DNA from: Seriola aureovittata
Lineage: Eukaryota > Chordata > Actinopteri > Carangiformes > Carangidae
Reading direction: 5' to 3'
Length of the DNA: 64,000 nt
Assembly: GCF_021018895.1 (NCBI RefSeq)
Contig: NC_079374.1
Location: 4,724,212 to 4,788,211 of the forward strand
The notes beneath the pieces were generated by a model. It saw only the letters and a list, made by a program, of their open reading frames with translations. It did not search any database and was not told the DNA's origin. A program made the translations under genes and the position numbers. Position 1 is the first letter of the stretch. Every line of letters starts with the position of its first letter. This document shows, piece by piece, positions 25,850 to 36,530 of the stretch.

Positions 25850-26440
25850 GCAGCTTCCTTTTCCCTAAGTCCCTATACATTCTCCTTTACATCTTTCCAT
25901 GACCTCATGACTTTTCCCATCAAGGTCAAGGAGAAGTGGTTAGGAGAGGAGATTATTTTGACTTTTCGACCGCAGCCCTGGTCTTCTTCGCCAATCCCGA
26001 CCATGGAGCTGGTGCCAGTTGCCCACTAATTCTTCAAGAAATCCTCCGCTCCTTGTTTCTCCGTGGCAAACAGAAAAGGTGGGAGGTCAGACTCTAACAA
26101 AGACCAGCTTACTGTCCTTTATCCTCTCCCCCTTCACTCTCAGTCTCTTCTCCAGGAAACATCAGGGCTAAGAGAAAAAGCTCTGAGCCTCTCTTCTGAT
26201 TGGCTGAAAAACACTCAGAGAAACCAAATCCTGTGAGGTTGGATGGTGGGTCCAGGTGGGCGGGGCTTGGTGACTGCTTTGTTGTGACATCACAAAGTTA
26301 CAGAAGTCCTGACGGCTGGTTTTAAGGCTCAGTTTCTGATTACAGGCTGTGTGCATTTCTCTGTGGACTGAGGCTTTGATACTTTCACAGTATTAATATA
26401 GAACCTAGACCTGATCTATAATCAAACAAAACCTGTTTTC
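25850..26440 (+). mobile_element. Palindromic MITE family copy ('ttaaaggtccca' family)
   Basis: From about 26,180 onward it matches 45,900-46,140 closely: ggatggtgggtccaggtggg, gtgacatcacaaagttacag, ggctgtgtgcatttctctgt and agaacctagacctgatctat occur in the same order. The cctctcttctgattggct half of the central hairpin is at 26,190-26,208. The left boundary is uncertain; 25,850 is approximate. Confidence 0.65.
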
Positions 26441-27419
26441 AAGATCATAAGAATGAATTTCTCTACATTTATAAGCAGCCTTCTCAGTGGTGTTATTCAT
26501 AATCATGCTTCAATATCTGTGTGATTAATAAGAGATGATATGAATGACTTTGGTATCTTGCTGTGACTAAAAAAATCCTAATTGGACTTGGCATCTCTTC
26601 TACTACTCCTCCTCCCACATTCACACACAACACAGGAACGAACACACATTATAAATATCTAACAACATATGGTAGAGGTCAGCTTCATTAGCCAATTAAC
26701 ATGAATGTCAGCTGGTGCAAATCATTTAAGGGTGTTATAAAATCTGAGCAGAGGAACAGCTTTTTGTTTTTTTTCAAGTACACCAGCTCCATGACACGGA
26801 CAAACACCAAAGTGTTTGAGTAGTCCTAATGTGTTTGTGTTGTGTTTCATCCCTCCAGGTAACGAAAAAGGACAAACTACAGCCTCTGATCCCGGGGGGG
26901 TGGGGGCTGGTAACTGACATAATGAAACAACACTTTCAGATCACCTGCAGCAGAGAGTTCCTTTAAAAACCCCCTGCTGCACGGCCCTGAAAATCCAGGC
27001 CATGTTTGTGTGGAGCTGCTACCCTGTGTAGCCGAGTATCGCCTGCTTACTCTGCAGGCGGTAGCCAGTGGAGGGGCAGCCATCGACCACCAGGATGTAC
27101 CATCAATCACCCGTCGAGGGGAGAAGGTGATCAACACGCCCGGTGTGGTCATATGTTTAATGAACCTCGATCCCGATTATCCCATGCCCTTAACCTGCTG
27201 AAACTTCTTCTTTTCATCAAACTGTTAACAGGAGACTCAGGAAGACGCTTCAGATCCTGAGGTAAAGTAGGACAATGGATAAGTTATGATGATTCTTTAA
27301 TTCACAGATGGAAAACACATCTCTGCATAAATGTTATGTATATTATTAAAATGTAAGCATTAGATTCCCGGTCTATTTATAAATCAATCATTTACCAGCC
27401 ACGCCAGCAGCTCTGTGAC

Positions 27420-27960
27420 GCTGTACTTTGGCACAATGGTGCTTTGAGCTGAATGCTAACACCAGCATGCTGTTAGCATTATGCTCACAATGACAGTGTC
27501 AACACGCTGATGTTTAGCAGGTATAATTTTTACCAAGTTCACCATCTTCTCAAAAAAATATTTTACTTTTTGTTTTTCACTTTTTATGTGGGAAAACCAC
27601 GTTAAACTAAATCTGAATGACAGCAGAGTATTTTTACATAGTGTAAAACATTTTCTGGAGAGGAGCTTTAACTGAAATGTTGCCCTGACACCGATGCTGG
27701 AGCAAAAGTCAGCGGGTCACCAGAGTTAAAGCAGATTATCTTGGGGAAAAGATGAATGATTGTTACAGATTTCATGACAATCCATCCAACAGTTGTCGAG
27801 ACGTTTCACTCTGAACCAAACATGTCAGCTTCACAGTGGAGCCTGAGGAAAAGTCAGAGGAAAGTCTGTAGGATTTATCCTCCGGGAAACACCAAAGTCT
27901 GGACAAGATTTCCTGCGGTTGCTGAAATATTTCACTCTAAACTGAAATGGTGAACGACCA
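27420..27960 (+). repeat. Fish interspersed repeat inside the pseudogene's first intron
   Basis: Contains the familiar fish wording tgctgttagcattatgctca, then atttcatgacaatccatcca and acagttgtcgagacgtttca. Parts of the same family recur near 420-640, 43,365-43,495 (reverse), 49,840-49,905 and 54,060-54,125 (reverse). Its insertion explains why this intron is longer than that of the intact gene. No coding capacity. Confidence 0.65.
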
Positions 27961-28479
27961 GCTGAGAGAGCAACGCTGCTCTTTAATTATTCTGGTGATA
28001 CATCGCAGCCTTCACACCCAGTACACAGGATAAAAGCAGTGAATAATGTGTTAGCATTACAGAACCTTTGCAGCAGCACCACAGGTCTTTATAAAAGCAT
28101 AATGGGGGAACTGTAATAAATAAATAAATACACATTTAAAATGTTTATTTAAGATAGCTAGAGACCTTAAAACCACATTCCACAAAGTCTGATGGGAGTT
28201 GAAGTCACAGGACTCACTCATCATTGGAACATGCCTCAGTGAATAACAGTTGTATTCAATAACACTGTACATATGTTTAAATGATAATTAAGGGTGTTCT
28301 TAATTAGCTCTTAATCAATGCATTTCATTTTATACATACACAGACATATGCAAACCAAAACGTGGCACAGTCTCTGAAAGCTAGAACAGAAGAAGCCACA
28401 TTCAGCAAAGGAAAATAAAAAATTGACTTCCACTTCTCTTAATTACAAGAAAAGATCTCATAATTATGGTTAAGTTAGT

Positions 28480-28700
28480 GCAGCAGAACGACCGGGAACA
28501 GGTTCGGCAGCAGCTTGCATGGCTCTGTCCAAAGGTTAAAGACGAGTACACCCACCAGCACCTCTGAAGCGCACTAATTAACTATATCTCCAAAGTGAGC
28601 TGTGGAGGTGCTGGTGAGGGGAACTTTTAGACTGTGCCAGGGTATAGCTAATTAATGCACAGAAACATGTAGACCAAACACCGGCACGGTCTCTGAAACG
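28480..28700 (+). repeat. Fragment of a common fish repeat
   Basis: The words catggctctgtccaaaggtt, accagcacctctgaagcgca and ctaattaactatat occur in the order found in a widespread teleost repeat, also seen in part at 56,220-56,700. Some inverted words within the segment (gaggtgctggtg, tagctaattaatgc) come from a second, opposite-strand piece. Confidence 0.55.
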
Positions 28701-29221
28701 GCCTGTTATGAAGCTCCAGTGATGGGTAGCGGAGGCCTGCCTTGTTTGTATATCACAGACATATGTAAAAAATTAAAGCGTTGAATCGGTGAGACTGTGT
28801 TTTTACTCACTCATGTTCGCTTTCACTCCTGGCCAGGCGTGCAGCGGGCGGCGGGAGCGAGTTACTGTGAGAGGCTGCGTGACCGGCCGTGGAGGTCAGA
28901 CTTTGTCTTTCCTGGCTGTAAAATCTGACCCCCAACACAACAGACCTCATTAGCCAGAGGGAGCTGTGCCTCATGAACCCCGGGTCAACGTCAGCAGAGG
29001 TGGCGGCGGTTCAGCAATTCCTGTACAGATCTTATTTCTGAATGCCTCTGCTTTTTAACCTAATTCTGCTCTTGAGGTGTAGCTGTGGACCAAGACGCCT
29101 CAGTCAAGGCTCTGCAGTCTGGAACCATTCATCCAGCAACATTAGACATGGCTTTACCAACGTCTCCTCTCAGAATCACTTTATTGTGAAAGTGCATCAG
29201 ATTCCTTCCTTTGAACAGATA

Positions 29222-29260
<39 letters not shown>

Positions 29261-29261
29261 C
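29222..29261. repeat. (AC)n-(AT)n compound microsatellite
   Basis: About 25 bp of AC repeat followed by about 14 bp of AT repeat, in the pseudogene between exons 4 and 5. Confidence 0.95.
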
Positions 29262-29599
29262 TTGAAGTCAGTGTTTTAGCTCAGGAGACAGGTTCACGAT
29301 GTATTTTTGCTGTCACGTATAAAATATTGTGTCTGTTCGTCCTGTGACAAAGTCTGTTGCATTGACAAAGAGTGCAAGCAAAAAACATAACACTCAACCA
29401 GCTCCCTTCACCTCCTCTGCTCCATCCTTTCCAGGGATCATCCTCTCCCTCACCTGCCAAACGTGCTGCTCACCTCCCCACAGTACTTATGCTGCAGTTA
29501 GAGGGGAGGCTACAGACAATGGGAGAAAATGCCCCGGCCGCAGTGACAGCTTTATTTGTTCCCAATGAAGTCAGGCTGCAGCGACTAAATGGAGGGAGT

Positions 29600-32550
29600 C
29601 TCAGCTTGGACTAAGGAGTGTGGAATTGCCGGCGTTAATGTTGAATTATTGTTATTGAATTAGCTGAAATGTACATGAGAAAACTGCTGAATAACTCAAA
29701 GAGGCCTTGTATTCTTTAGCATTGTTACAAACCCACAGGAGACTCTGAAAATGTACCGTTTTTATGAGATAATAATGTCCAAACTGGTTCTGGCTGGAAT
29801 GCGTCCGCAAAGGGAAGACACTGCTGCAGAGAACTGGCTCTTAACATCAAGATCAGACGTCACTAGAACCAAACGTACGAGGGGGGTTAGATAACGAGAC
29901 GAGCTGCACAGCTCTCTTCACGTACAGGCGATCCTGCCACTTGCCTTGAAGCTCCAGGTACGACGCCTGCAGTTTGTCACGCTCTGAAATGTCATCCAAC
30001 CAAGGAAACAAAGGGATCAGATAGTAAAGATAAACAATATTGATCCTGAAAACAATATATGTTCCCACGCCTTCAGATGGACTGGAGAAACTGATAATAA
30101 GGTGCAGTCAAAAAACAATGCGGCCTCTTCCTGAGTCCTGCCAACCTTCAAGATAAGGAGTGGTAAAGGGCAACAATGGGGAGAAAGACAATGGACAGTG
30201 GGCAAGACTCCATATTCTGTAGCTAAACACAAAGCTCAATTATAATAACAGATTAAATATCTTCTAACAACATGACATCTACACAACATGAAAGATTTGG
30301 CTCCTACACACCGGCCCCAGAGTTGTTCTTGCGAGTGCACATGCAGTTCAGGTCTTTGAGTGCTGAAGTTTGAAGTTTATAACTCTTGTGGTGTTTCTGT
30401 CTCGGGTAATTGAAAACTGCAAGTCAGCGCTGTCTGAGAATAGACAACATCGCCCTTCTTGCAGTCATCCGCTACCCCGCCTCTCGAGGGCTCATCACCC
30501 AGGGAGGTCCACGAGGACGTGGCGCGGGTGGGGCCTCCTCACGGCGCGATGAAGAAGTGGGCTGCTGGAAGTCGACCGTAGCAGAGAGAGATCCTGGAAG
30601 ATGACCCCCCGGTTCTGGAAGGCTGGTGACCCGAAAAAACGGAAACACCGCAAAAGTTATTAACTTCAAAGTTTCTGCATAATCACTCAAAAGAGCTGAA
30701 GTGCACGTGCATGTGAAGAGAGCTGTGTAACTCATCTCCTTCTACCTCAGGTCACAGACGTATCAATCACCCCAGGTTCACATCACACAGTTCATGTTGT
30801 GTGTAAGATTCTCCTTAGACTACGTGAAATAAAAAGATGGATATAAAACAAATGGCTTTTCTTTATCAATGATTTCTCTACTATAAAAGATTAAATGCTT
30901 TTATCTTTTAATGCATTTGTATTCATCAGTTGTTCCACCATATTAACCATGATATATACTGTATGTGATGACTTCAGTTACATTAACCTAAATGTTATCA
31001 GCCATAACTCCCAACACATCGAGGTTATTACCACGAACTCTTGTGTCTTCTCACAATTGATATGAAATGAGGTTAAAATGATGCCTTTTGTTTTGATTTG
31101 GACGATAATAAGTGGGGAAAAAAATGAAAATGAAGCCAAGCATGAAAGTTCATTCTCGACCGTGGAAATAGTTGGGACAAAGCAATCCCACCTCGAGGTG
31201 CTATTATTAGCTTTTTAGATTAGTATTAGAATGATTCTACAGAACAATAAAGCAATAAGAAGGGGTGGAACTGCAACCCCGTCTCCTAGAAATTGCATTT
31301 ATACGTATATTAACTTTTTTTTTCTTTTCCAATCACATAGTGCTGACAAACATAATCACAGCCTGTACTGTTTTCAGAGGGATGTGTTTTTGAGTGAATG
31401 AAGTGCTGCATTTATCTGTCAGATAGGCAGGAGGTCAGGGTGGACGTCTGGGACTCACACATCCCGAGCCCAGTCAGTGGTTACGAAGAGGTTCAGGTAG
31501 AAAAAGCACTTTGGTTCAAGCTGAGGGACGTTGGGTGACGTCCTGTGGGATCATGGGAGTTGTCGCCTTCGCCACCATTGGTGTGGGTTCCTGCAAGCGT
31601 CACTCGTTCAAAAGGTTTCTACCAGGAGCTGAATTATCTACAGAGGTGTCGTCCTCTCTAACAAACAGACGGGTGATTATTGCAGGTGAAACACTGAATA
31701 AAGCAGATTCACAGTTAAAGTTTTTCTCGAGACGTAAGGGGAAGGGTTGGGAGCTGAGACTGCTGTTAACCTTTGTTTCGATTATTTCTTTAATAACCTA
31801 CGAGCCAGATGTTCAGGAGGTGTCTGCCCCTCCATAACAAACAGAACAGGGAATTAAAACCAGTAGAAAAAGAATCGAATCGAAGCAGTTTCACTTCAAA
31901 AATCATCAGTGATTCACAGAGGCTCTTCGGTGAACGCAGGAAGTCTCGGAGCTGAGCTGTCTAACATCTGCTCAGCTTTTTTCTCTGATAACTTAAGATC
32001 CTGTCGTCCGATGAATAAAATCCTCCATCCAAGAGTTGAAAATGACCAAGGTGTAAAAAATAAATCTTTAAAATGCGGCTTAAAACTGGATTAAAAAAAA
32101 AATCCATTTCGTGCTTCTGGCGGGCAACTACAACGCCGACGAATGCACACAGGGGATATGATGTCATTGACCGGCGACCACATGAAACGGACCACTGCCA
32201 TGATTAATATCACACATTTCTTGAGATTTTTTTTTTAGACATTTTAGACTTTGCATTTTTAGTAATCCAACACAATCTCTGCTGTTTTTTGTTTGTTTTT
32301 TTTCTACCAAACTATATCACTGTCATCTCTCTTCTTAATCCTCTCCACTGCTGACAACATGTTTGTTGGGAAAGGTTGCAGCATACAGCTTGGAAAGTTC
32401 CAGCTCCTGTCATACATTATCTGTGAATAATATACCAGGCACAACATCCCTCCCCCTGCCACCTCTTCATTGCGCAGGGTGCAGTTTTCACATTAACTGC
32501 ACCATGTTCAATCTGTAACTTCATTCACAGAGAAAAAAAAAAAAAAAAAC
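29600..32550. other. Spacer between the pseudogene and its intact parent, no supported gene
   Basis: About 31,260-31,400 resembles 45,600-45,770 (gacaaccataatcac-like wording, then atgaatgaactgctgcattt-like wording), so a low-copy repeat. About 30,470-30,610 is locally GC-rich, but no exon could be supported. Nothing else recognised. Confidence 0.5.
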
Positions 32551-32557
32551 TCCCACC

Positions 32558-32621
32558 TTCAGCTTCTACCTGATCAGACTGAGGACAGGACGGGTTGAAG
32601 CTCCAGCTTGGATTAAAGAGG
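32558..32621 (+). other. Possible untranslated first exon of the dehydrogenase gene
   Basis: A stretch ending gcttggattaaagag is followed by a GTAAAT splice-donor-like sequence at about 32,622, some 280 bp upstream of the start codon. It could be a 5' non-coding exon. Support is only the donor match and position; transcription could equally start closer to the ATG. Confidence 0.25.
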
Positions 32622-32900
32622 TAAATCTTCCTTGTAAAACTGATTTCCTAATACTTTCCTCGGAAGATACTTGACAGGATAATGTTATTTAGTCTTAAAA
32701 TAAAGGATCAATATTCTTTCCTTTAAATAACAGCTCTATTTAAACTCTATTTAGAAATATTCATTTATTATTGGACACTTTAGTTTTCATAAACTATAAA
32801 TTGAATGCTTGCTTGTTAACAGACATGTTCAGCTAACAGGAACAACACTGCCTCTATTTCCAGTCAAATAAAATTATATAATAAATCTTCACATCAGCTG

Positions 32901-34778
32901 ATGGAGGAGGAAAAACCATGGGCGCTGATCTCAGAGGTGGGGGGGGAGTTCGGTTACCTCGAAGAACTCGCCGACATATTGAGGCAACACTTCCAGCTCG
33001 TCTGCCACAGAGAGCTTCTACAAAACCCAGCGCTCCACGGCCCCAAAATCCAGGCCCTGTTGATGTGGAAGTACTGCCCTGCGGCCGAGCCTGCCTTGCT
33101 CAGGTTGCTCCCATCGCTCAAAGTGGTCGCCAGCGCAGGGGTGGGCATCGACCACCTGGATGTGCCCTTCATCAGGGGTCTCGGGGTGAAGGTGGCCAAC
33201 ACGCCCGGCGTGGTTAACAACGCCACTGCAGATATGGCCATGGGTCTGCTCCTGGCGTCCGCTCGCAAGATCCTCGAGGGTGAGAACAAAGGTTAACCAG
33301 CGCAGGTTCATCCGTGTGCTCTGGCTTCTTGCCGGCAGCAGGTGGTGGTGATTGTTGCTTGACAAGAGTTTGGGCCATCGTTATGTTTACAAGGCAAGAG
33401 GTTATAATACACCCTTACCCACGTGATAGAGACAAAAGTTAGCATTGGCGTTGTTTTCTACCTCTGGAGACGGCTCTTGGTGAGTAAAGGAATGAAGTTT
33501 GATGCTGAACTCATGATGTTTCTTTCAGACAAGTAAGTAAGTAAGTAAACAGCTGTTAATGCTAACGTTTCTGTAGCACTAGCAAAAACATACAAATAAC
33601 TGGGCAAAAGATGCAGATAGCTGCAACAGACACGCAGGATTTTACAAAACGAAAACACAACATGGACTTTTTCTTGTTCCTCTCCTCATAGGTCATCAAA
33701 TAGCTCTGGATCCAAGGACTACTCATATACCGCAAAGCCTGATGGGAGTTGAAGTCACAGGGTCAACTCTGGGGATCATTGGAATGGGAGAGATCGGTTA
33801 CAAAATTGCCCAAAGAAGCAAAGGATTTGAAATGAAGATCCTGTATCACAACAGGACCAGACGGTAAAGAAGAGGAAACATGCAGTAAATCAAACATTCT
33901 TGCACTGAAAATGATATACAGTCAGAGACACTCAGCAGCTAATGGTTAACAAAGTGGCATTTATCTTACAGGGTAAATCTTTTTCAAAGGGAGCTGATTA
34001 TTCCGCTTCTTTAAAAAAAAAAAAAAAAAAAAAAAAGAAATCGCCCTCTCTTAAAAACTGGATGGTTCATCGAGCGTGTTGATTACATTCTTGAAGGCTT
34101 GAAAAATTAGAGTATGAGTCTGAAAGTTTGTGAATTCATTATTCCACTCAGGAGTGTGGAAGTTGAGCAGGAAGTTGAAGCGAGTTACTGTGAGCGGCTG
34201 GACGAGCTGCTGAGGAGGTCGGACTTTGTCGTGGTAGCGGTCAAACTGACCTCGGACACGACAGGCCTCATTGGCCACAGAGAGCTGTCCCTCATGAAGC
34301 CCACAGCGACACTGGTCAACATCAGCAGAGGTGAGAATGAGGTCTTCTTCTGATCTTCATTCATGATTATTGATTCAAGTTAATAATGAAGCTCTTTTCA
34401 TGTCTCAGGTCAAGTTGTGGACCAGGATGCTTTAGTCAAAGCTCTCCAGTCGGGAACTATCCGTGCAGCGGCTTTAGATGTGACTCATCCTGAACCTTTA
34501 CCGAGGTCTCATCTCTCAGACCAATCAAAACCAGAGTCACATTCTCAAGACTGAACAACATATTACTGTAATATGCAATTAATTCTCACTCCTAACAGCT
34601 CCTCCGCTTCATCTTGTGCAGGGATCATCCGCTCCTCGGCCTGCCTAACGTGCTGATCACCCCCCACATCGGGATCAGCACCTACAACACAGCGAGCAGG
34701 ATGGTGGAGAAGATGGCGGAAAATGCTGCGGCTGCGGTGAAAGGCTTACCTGTTCCAAACGAAGTCAAGTCGCAGTGA
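32901..34778 (+). CDS. D-2-hydroxyacid dehydrogenase, GHRB / 2-ketogluconate reductase-like (5 exons)
   Basis: Predicted 327-residue cytosolic enzyme that reduces 2-keto acids such as glyoxylate, hydroxypyruvate or 2-ketogluconate with NAD(P)H; the exact substrate is not decidable here. Exons are 32901-33279, 33692-33863, 34152-34330, 34409-34505 and 34622-34778. The frame is continuous across all junctions and every intron is GT..AG. Residues 1-126 form the first half of the catalytic domain, including VGIDHLDV and VANTPGVV. The Rossmann domain has GMGEIG at 157-162. The expected catalytic Arg (in NISRG, ~243), Glu (in HPEP, ~272) and His (in TPHIG, ~291) are present. The length is normal for the family. 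The ATG is chosen because it opens the conserved N-terminus. It differs clearly from classical GRHPR. The donor of exon 4 (GTCTCA) is weak. Intron 1 carries a mobile-element copy and intron 2 a poly-A run. Confidence 0.92.
33340..33605 (-). mobile_element. Non-autonomous TIR element copy A, in dehydrogenase intron 1
   Basis: Reverse-complement match to 39,749-40,189: gacaagagtttgggccatcg, gcaagaggttataatac, gagacggctcttggtgagta, ggaatgaagtttgatgctga and gtaaacagctgttaatgcta. Includes a short (AAGT)n at 33,533-33,548. The pseudogene's first intron lacks this copy. Confidence 0.8.
34013..34036 (+). repeat. Poly-A tract in dehydrogenase intron 2
   Basis: 24 consecutive A residues in intron 2, about 115 bp upstream of exon 3. 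No target duplication or element body was identified with it. Confidence 0.9.
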
Positions 34779-34873
34779 CCGGACTAACTGTAGAACAACC
34801 AGTGTAACTCATTCATTCTGTAGAGGCTGCGCTGATGTTGTTGGCTTCACTGTTTTACTTCAGAGATCTGAAA

Positions 34874-34879
34874 AATAAA
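34874..34879 (+). terminator. Polyadenylation signal AATAAA
   Basis: Canonical hexamer 96 bp after the dehydrogenase stop codon, the most likely poly(A) signal for that gene. Confidence 0.65.
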
Positions 34880-34918
34880 ATGAGAACAAACGCAGTGCAA
34901 GTCAAAGTTTATCTAAAA

Positions 34919-35160
34919 CAGAGGTTCCCAACCGTTCCCCACATCCGACTCTATTTCCTTTTCATTCTTCCTGTTACTAACGAGCTTCTTCATTTTGATA
35001 CTCCAGTTTTTACCTTGGATGTCATCTTTCCAATCAGACAGAGAGCAAACAAGTGTACGATGTGGTCGGGTGGCAACAACATACAAGTTCTTATCGTTGG
35101 TTTGTCACAGTGATAGGATTTAATACGAGAAAAATAGAAACAATTAAAGGAGTTTTTAAA
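34919..35160. repeat. Possible hAT-type short element beginning 'cagaggttcccaacc'
   Basis: Starts with cagaggttcccaaccgttcc, which resembles hAT inverted-repeat ends of the cagggg-ttcccaacc type. A matching right end was not found, so the boundary is a guess. Confidence 0.35.
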
Positions 35161-36300
35161 CATTTTTAATGATCATTTCGATTAAAACATTTAAAAACAT
35201 AATTTGTATGAAGGTTTTTTTATTATTTACATTTTTTCACCAAAATTACTGTTTGCAAATGATTGCGTCATTTATGAAAATGTCATGATGCACAATTAAA
35301 ACAGAAAATAATAATTTTACTGATTAATTACACATTAAATTCCCCCCTGCTCATTGTTCTGGTTTGCATGTTTCCGGCTCTAATGGCGTGTTGTTTAATG
35401 TCTAATGTATTCCTTCATCCGTGTTTGATTTGATTTGTGATAATGCTTCGAGATAATCCAAAGTGCTAACTCTCAAAGTGAAACCTTCCGTAATAGCAAA
35501 GACTGATAAATGAGCCATTATGTATCTGCGCCATTGTTTCATGGGGCTGTGTGGAAAGGCAATAACACCAGTTTGCAGCAGGTGTGTTATTTAGTGTGTA
35601 CATTTATTATGAAACATTTTCAACCTTTAGTAAAATGACAAATAGTTTAAAATAAAAAATGGTCACTGGGCTGATGAAGACTGAGCTTTTCTTTTTAGAC
35701 TCCAATAATAAAATATTCTTCTTTTATATTATATACTGTATTTATATATATATATATATATATTATATTATTCGACACCTCAACTCAGACAAACTAACCT
35801 GACTGACATTTTACAGTCGCAGCACAGCTGATGTTCCCGAGCTTCCCTTTCCCGACTCTGTTGTGAAGAGGAACACTATAGTTTTCCTTCTGCTTGAAAC
35901 AAGTACAGTACAGCCTCAGTATCTGTTACCACATCAATCATAAGCTCGCTGCAAAGGTGTCTTCAATATGCATGTGGAACTGGAAAGGCAGATGCAGAGC
36001 GTCTCTAAAGGAAATGCTGGCACTGTGCCCGCTGAAGAACAGACAGCTTGAAGACACTGCTGCTTCTGAAACATTTCCCGTGGATATCTGAACGGAGACG
36101 GGGACGAAGCAGAGCTGTGGGTTGAGTGCGTCACAGCTGCATCCAGTTAACTCTGTCTCTGAGAAATTACATTTATATTCTGCTGAAACGCAACAGCAAA
36201 CATGTTTCTAAAGCAACATAACGCTGGCCGGATTAGGTTCTCTATGAACGTGAATGCACAGACAGGCGACAAATTAAAGAAAAACCAAGATAAAGTGTCT
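35161..36300. other. Spacer, no supported gene
   Basis: (TA)n at 35,743-35,762. The segment 35,370-35,600 is unusually free of repeats and simple sequence; see findings. No exon recognised. Confidence 0.5.
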
Positions 36301-36302
36301 TA

Positions 36303-36530
36303 GTATGGCGTTAATGAGCTGCCGGAACAGCTTCAATTCTCCTCGACATTGATTCTCCAAGTCTCTGGGCTCCACTGGAGGGATGAACACCATTCTTCCT
36401 AAAGATCCCTCATTTGGTGTTTTGATGACAGTGGTGGAGAGCGCTGTCTGACATCTCCCACAGATGTTCAGCTGAGTTGAAATCTAGTGACTGTGAAGAC
36501 CACAGCAGCCGTTCAGTGACCCCCCGTTGC
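36303..36530 (-). pseudogene. Tc1-type transposase C-terminus remnant (family 3)
   Basis: Read on the minus strand, the conceptual product contains LDFNSAEHLWE, a decayed form of the SPDLNPIEHLW motif around the last acidic catalytic residue of Tc1 transposases. Further on come GAQRLGESMSRRIEAV and a near-end that matches the family C-terminus (RLVESMPRRIEAVL-like). An in-frame stop lies between them. This family differs from those at 3478 and 16,183. The N-terminal half is absent. Confidence 0.8.

Larger units (their letters stand above)
26874..29590 (+). pseudogene. Unprocessed pseudogene of the downstream 2-hydroxyacid dehydrogenase
   Basis: All five exons of the gene at 32,901-34,778 have recognisable counterparts here, in order and on the same strand. 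Exon 1 is at about 26,874-27,150 (stop right after HFQITCSREFL, then frameshift; 3' end replaced). Exon 2 is at about 28,175-28,230 (only the gatgggagttgaagtcacag part and a little after). Exon 3 is 28,837-28,999, exon 4 is 29,077-29,161 and exon 5 is about 29,435-29,590. Spacing and surviving splice AG/GT signals show a DNA-level tandem duplication, not a retrocopy. The nucleotide-binding glycine loop of exon 2 is lost and an indel in exon 4 removes the segment holding the catalytic Glu. It cannot make the enzyme. Confidence 0.88.

Noticed and set aside
28554..28660. Apparent large inverted repeat (caccagcacctc ... gaggtgctggtg)
   Set aside because: The inverted words are not nested as in a hairpin; better explained by two pieces of a common repeat in opposite orientation.
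32918..33365. Other frames over dehydrogenase exon 1 on both strands (99, 111 and 115 codons)
   Set aside because: Shadows of the GC-rich real exon, whose frame alone carries the family motifs.
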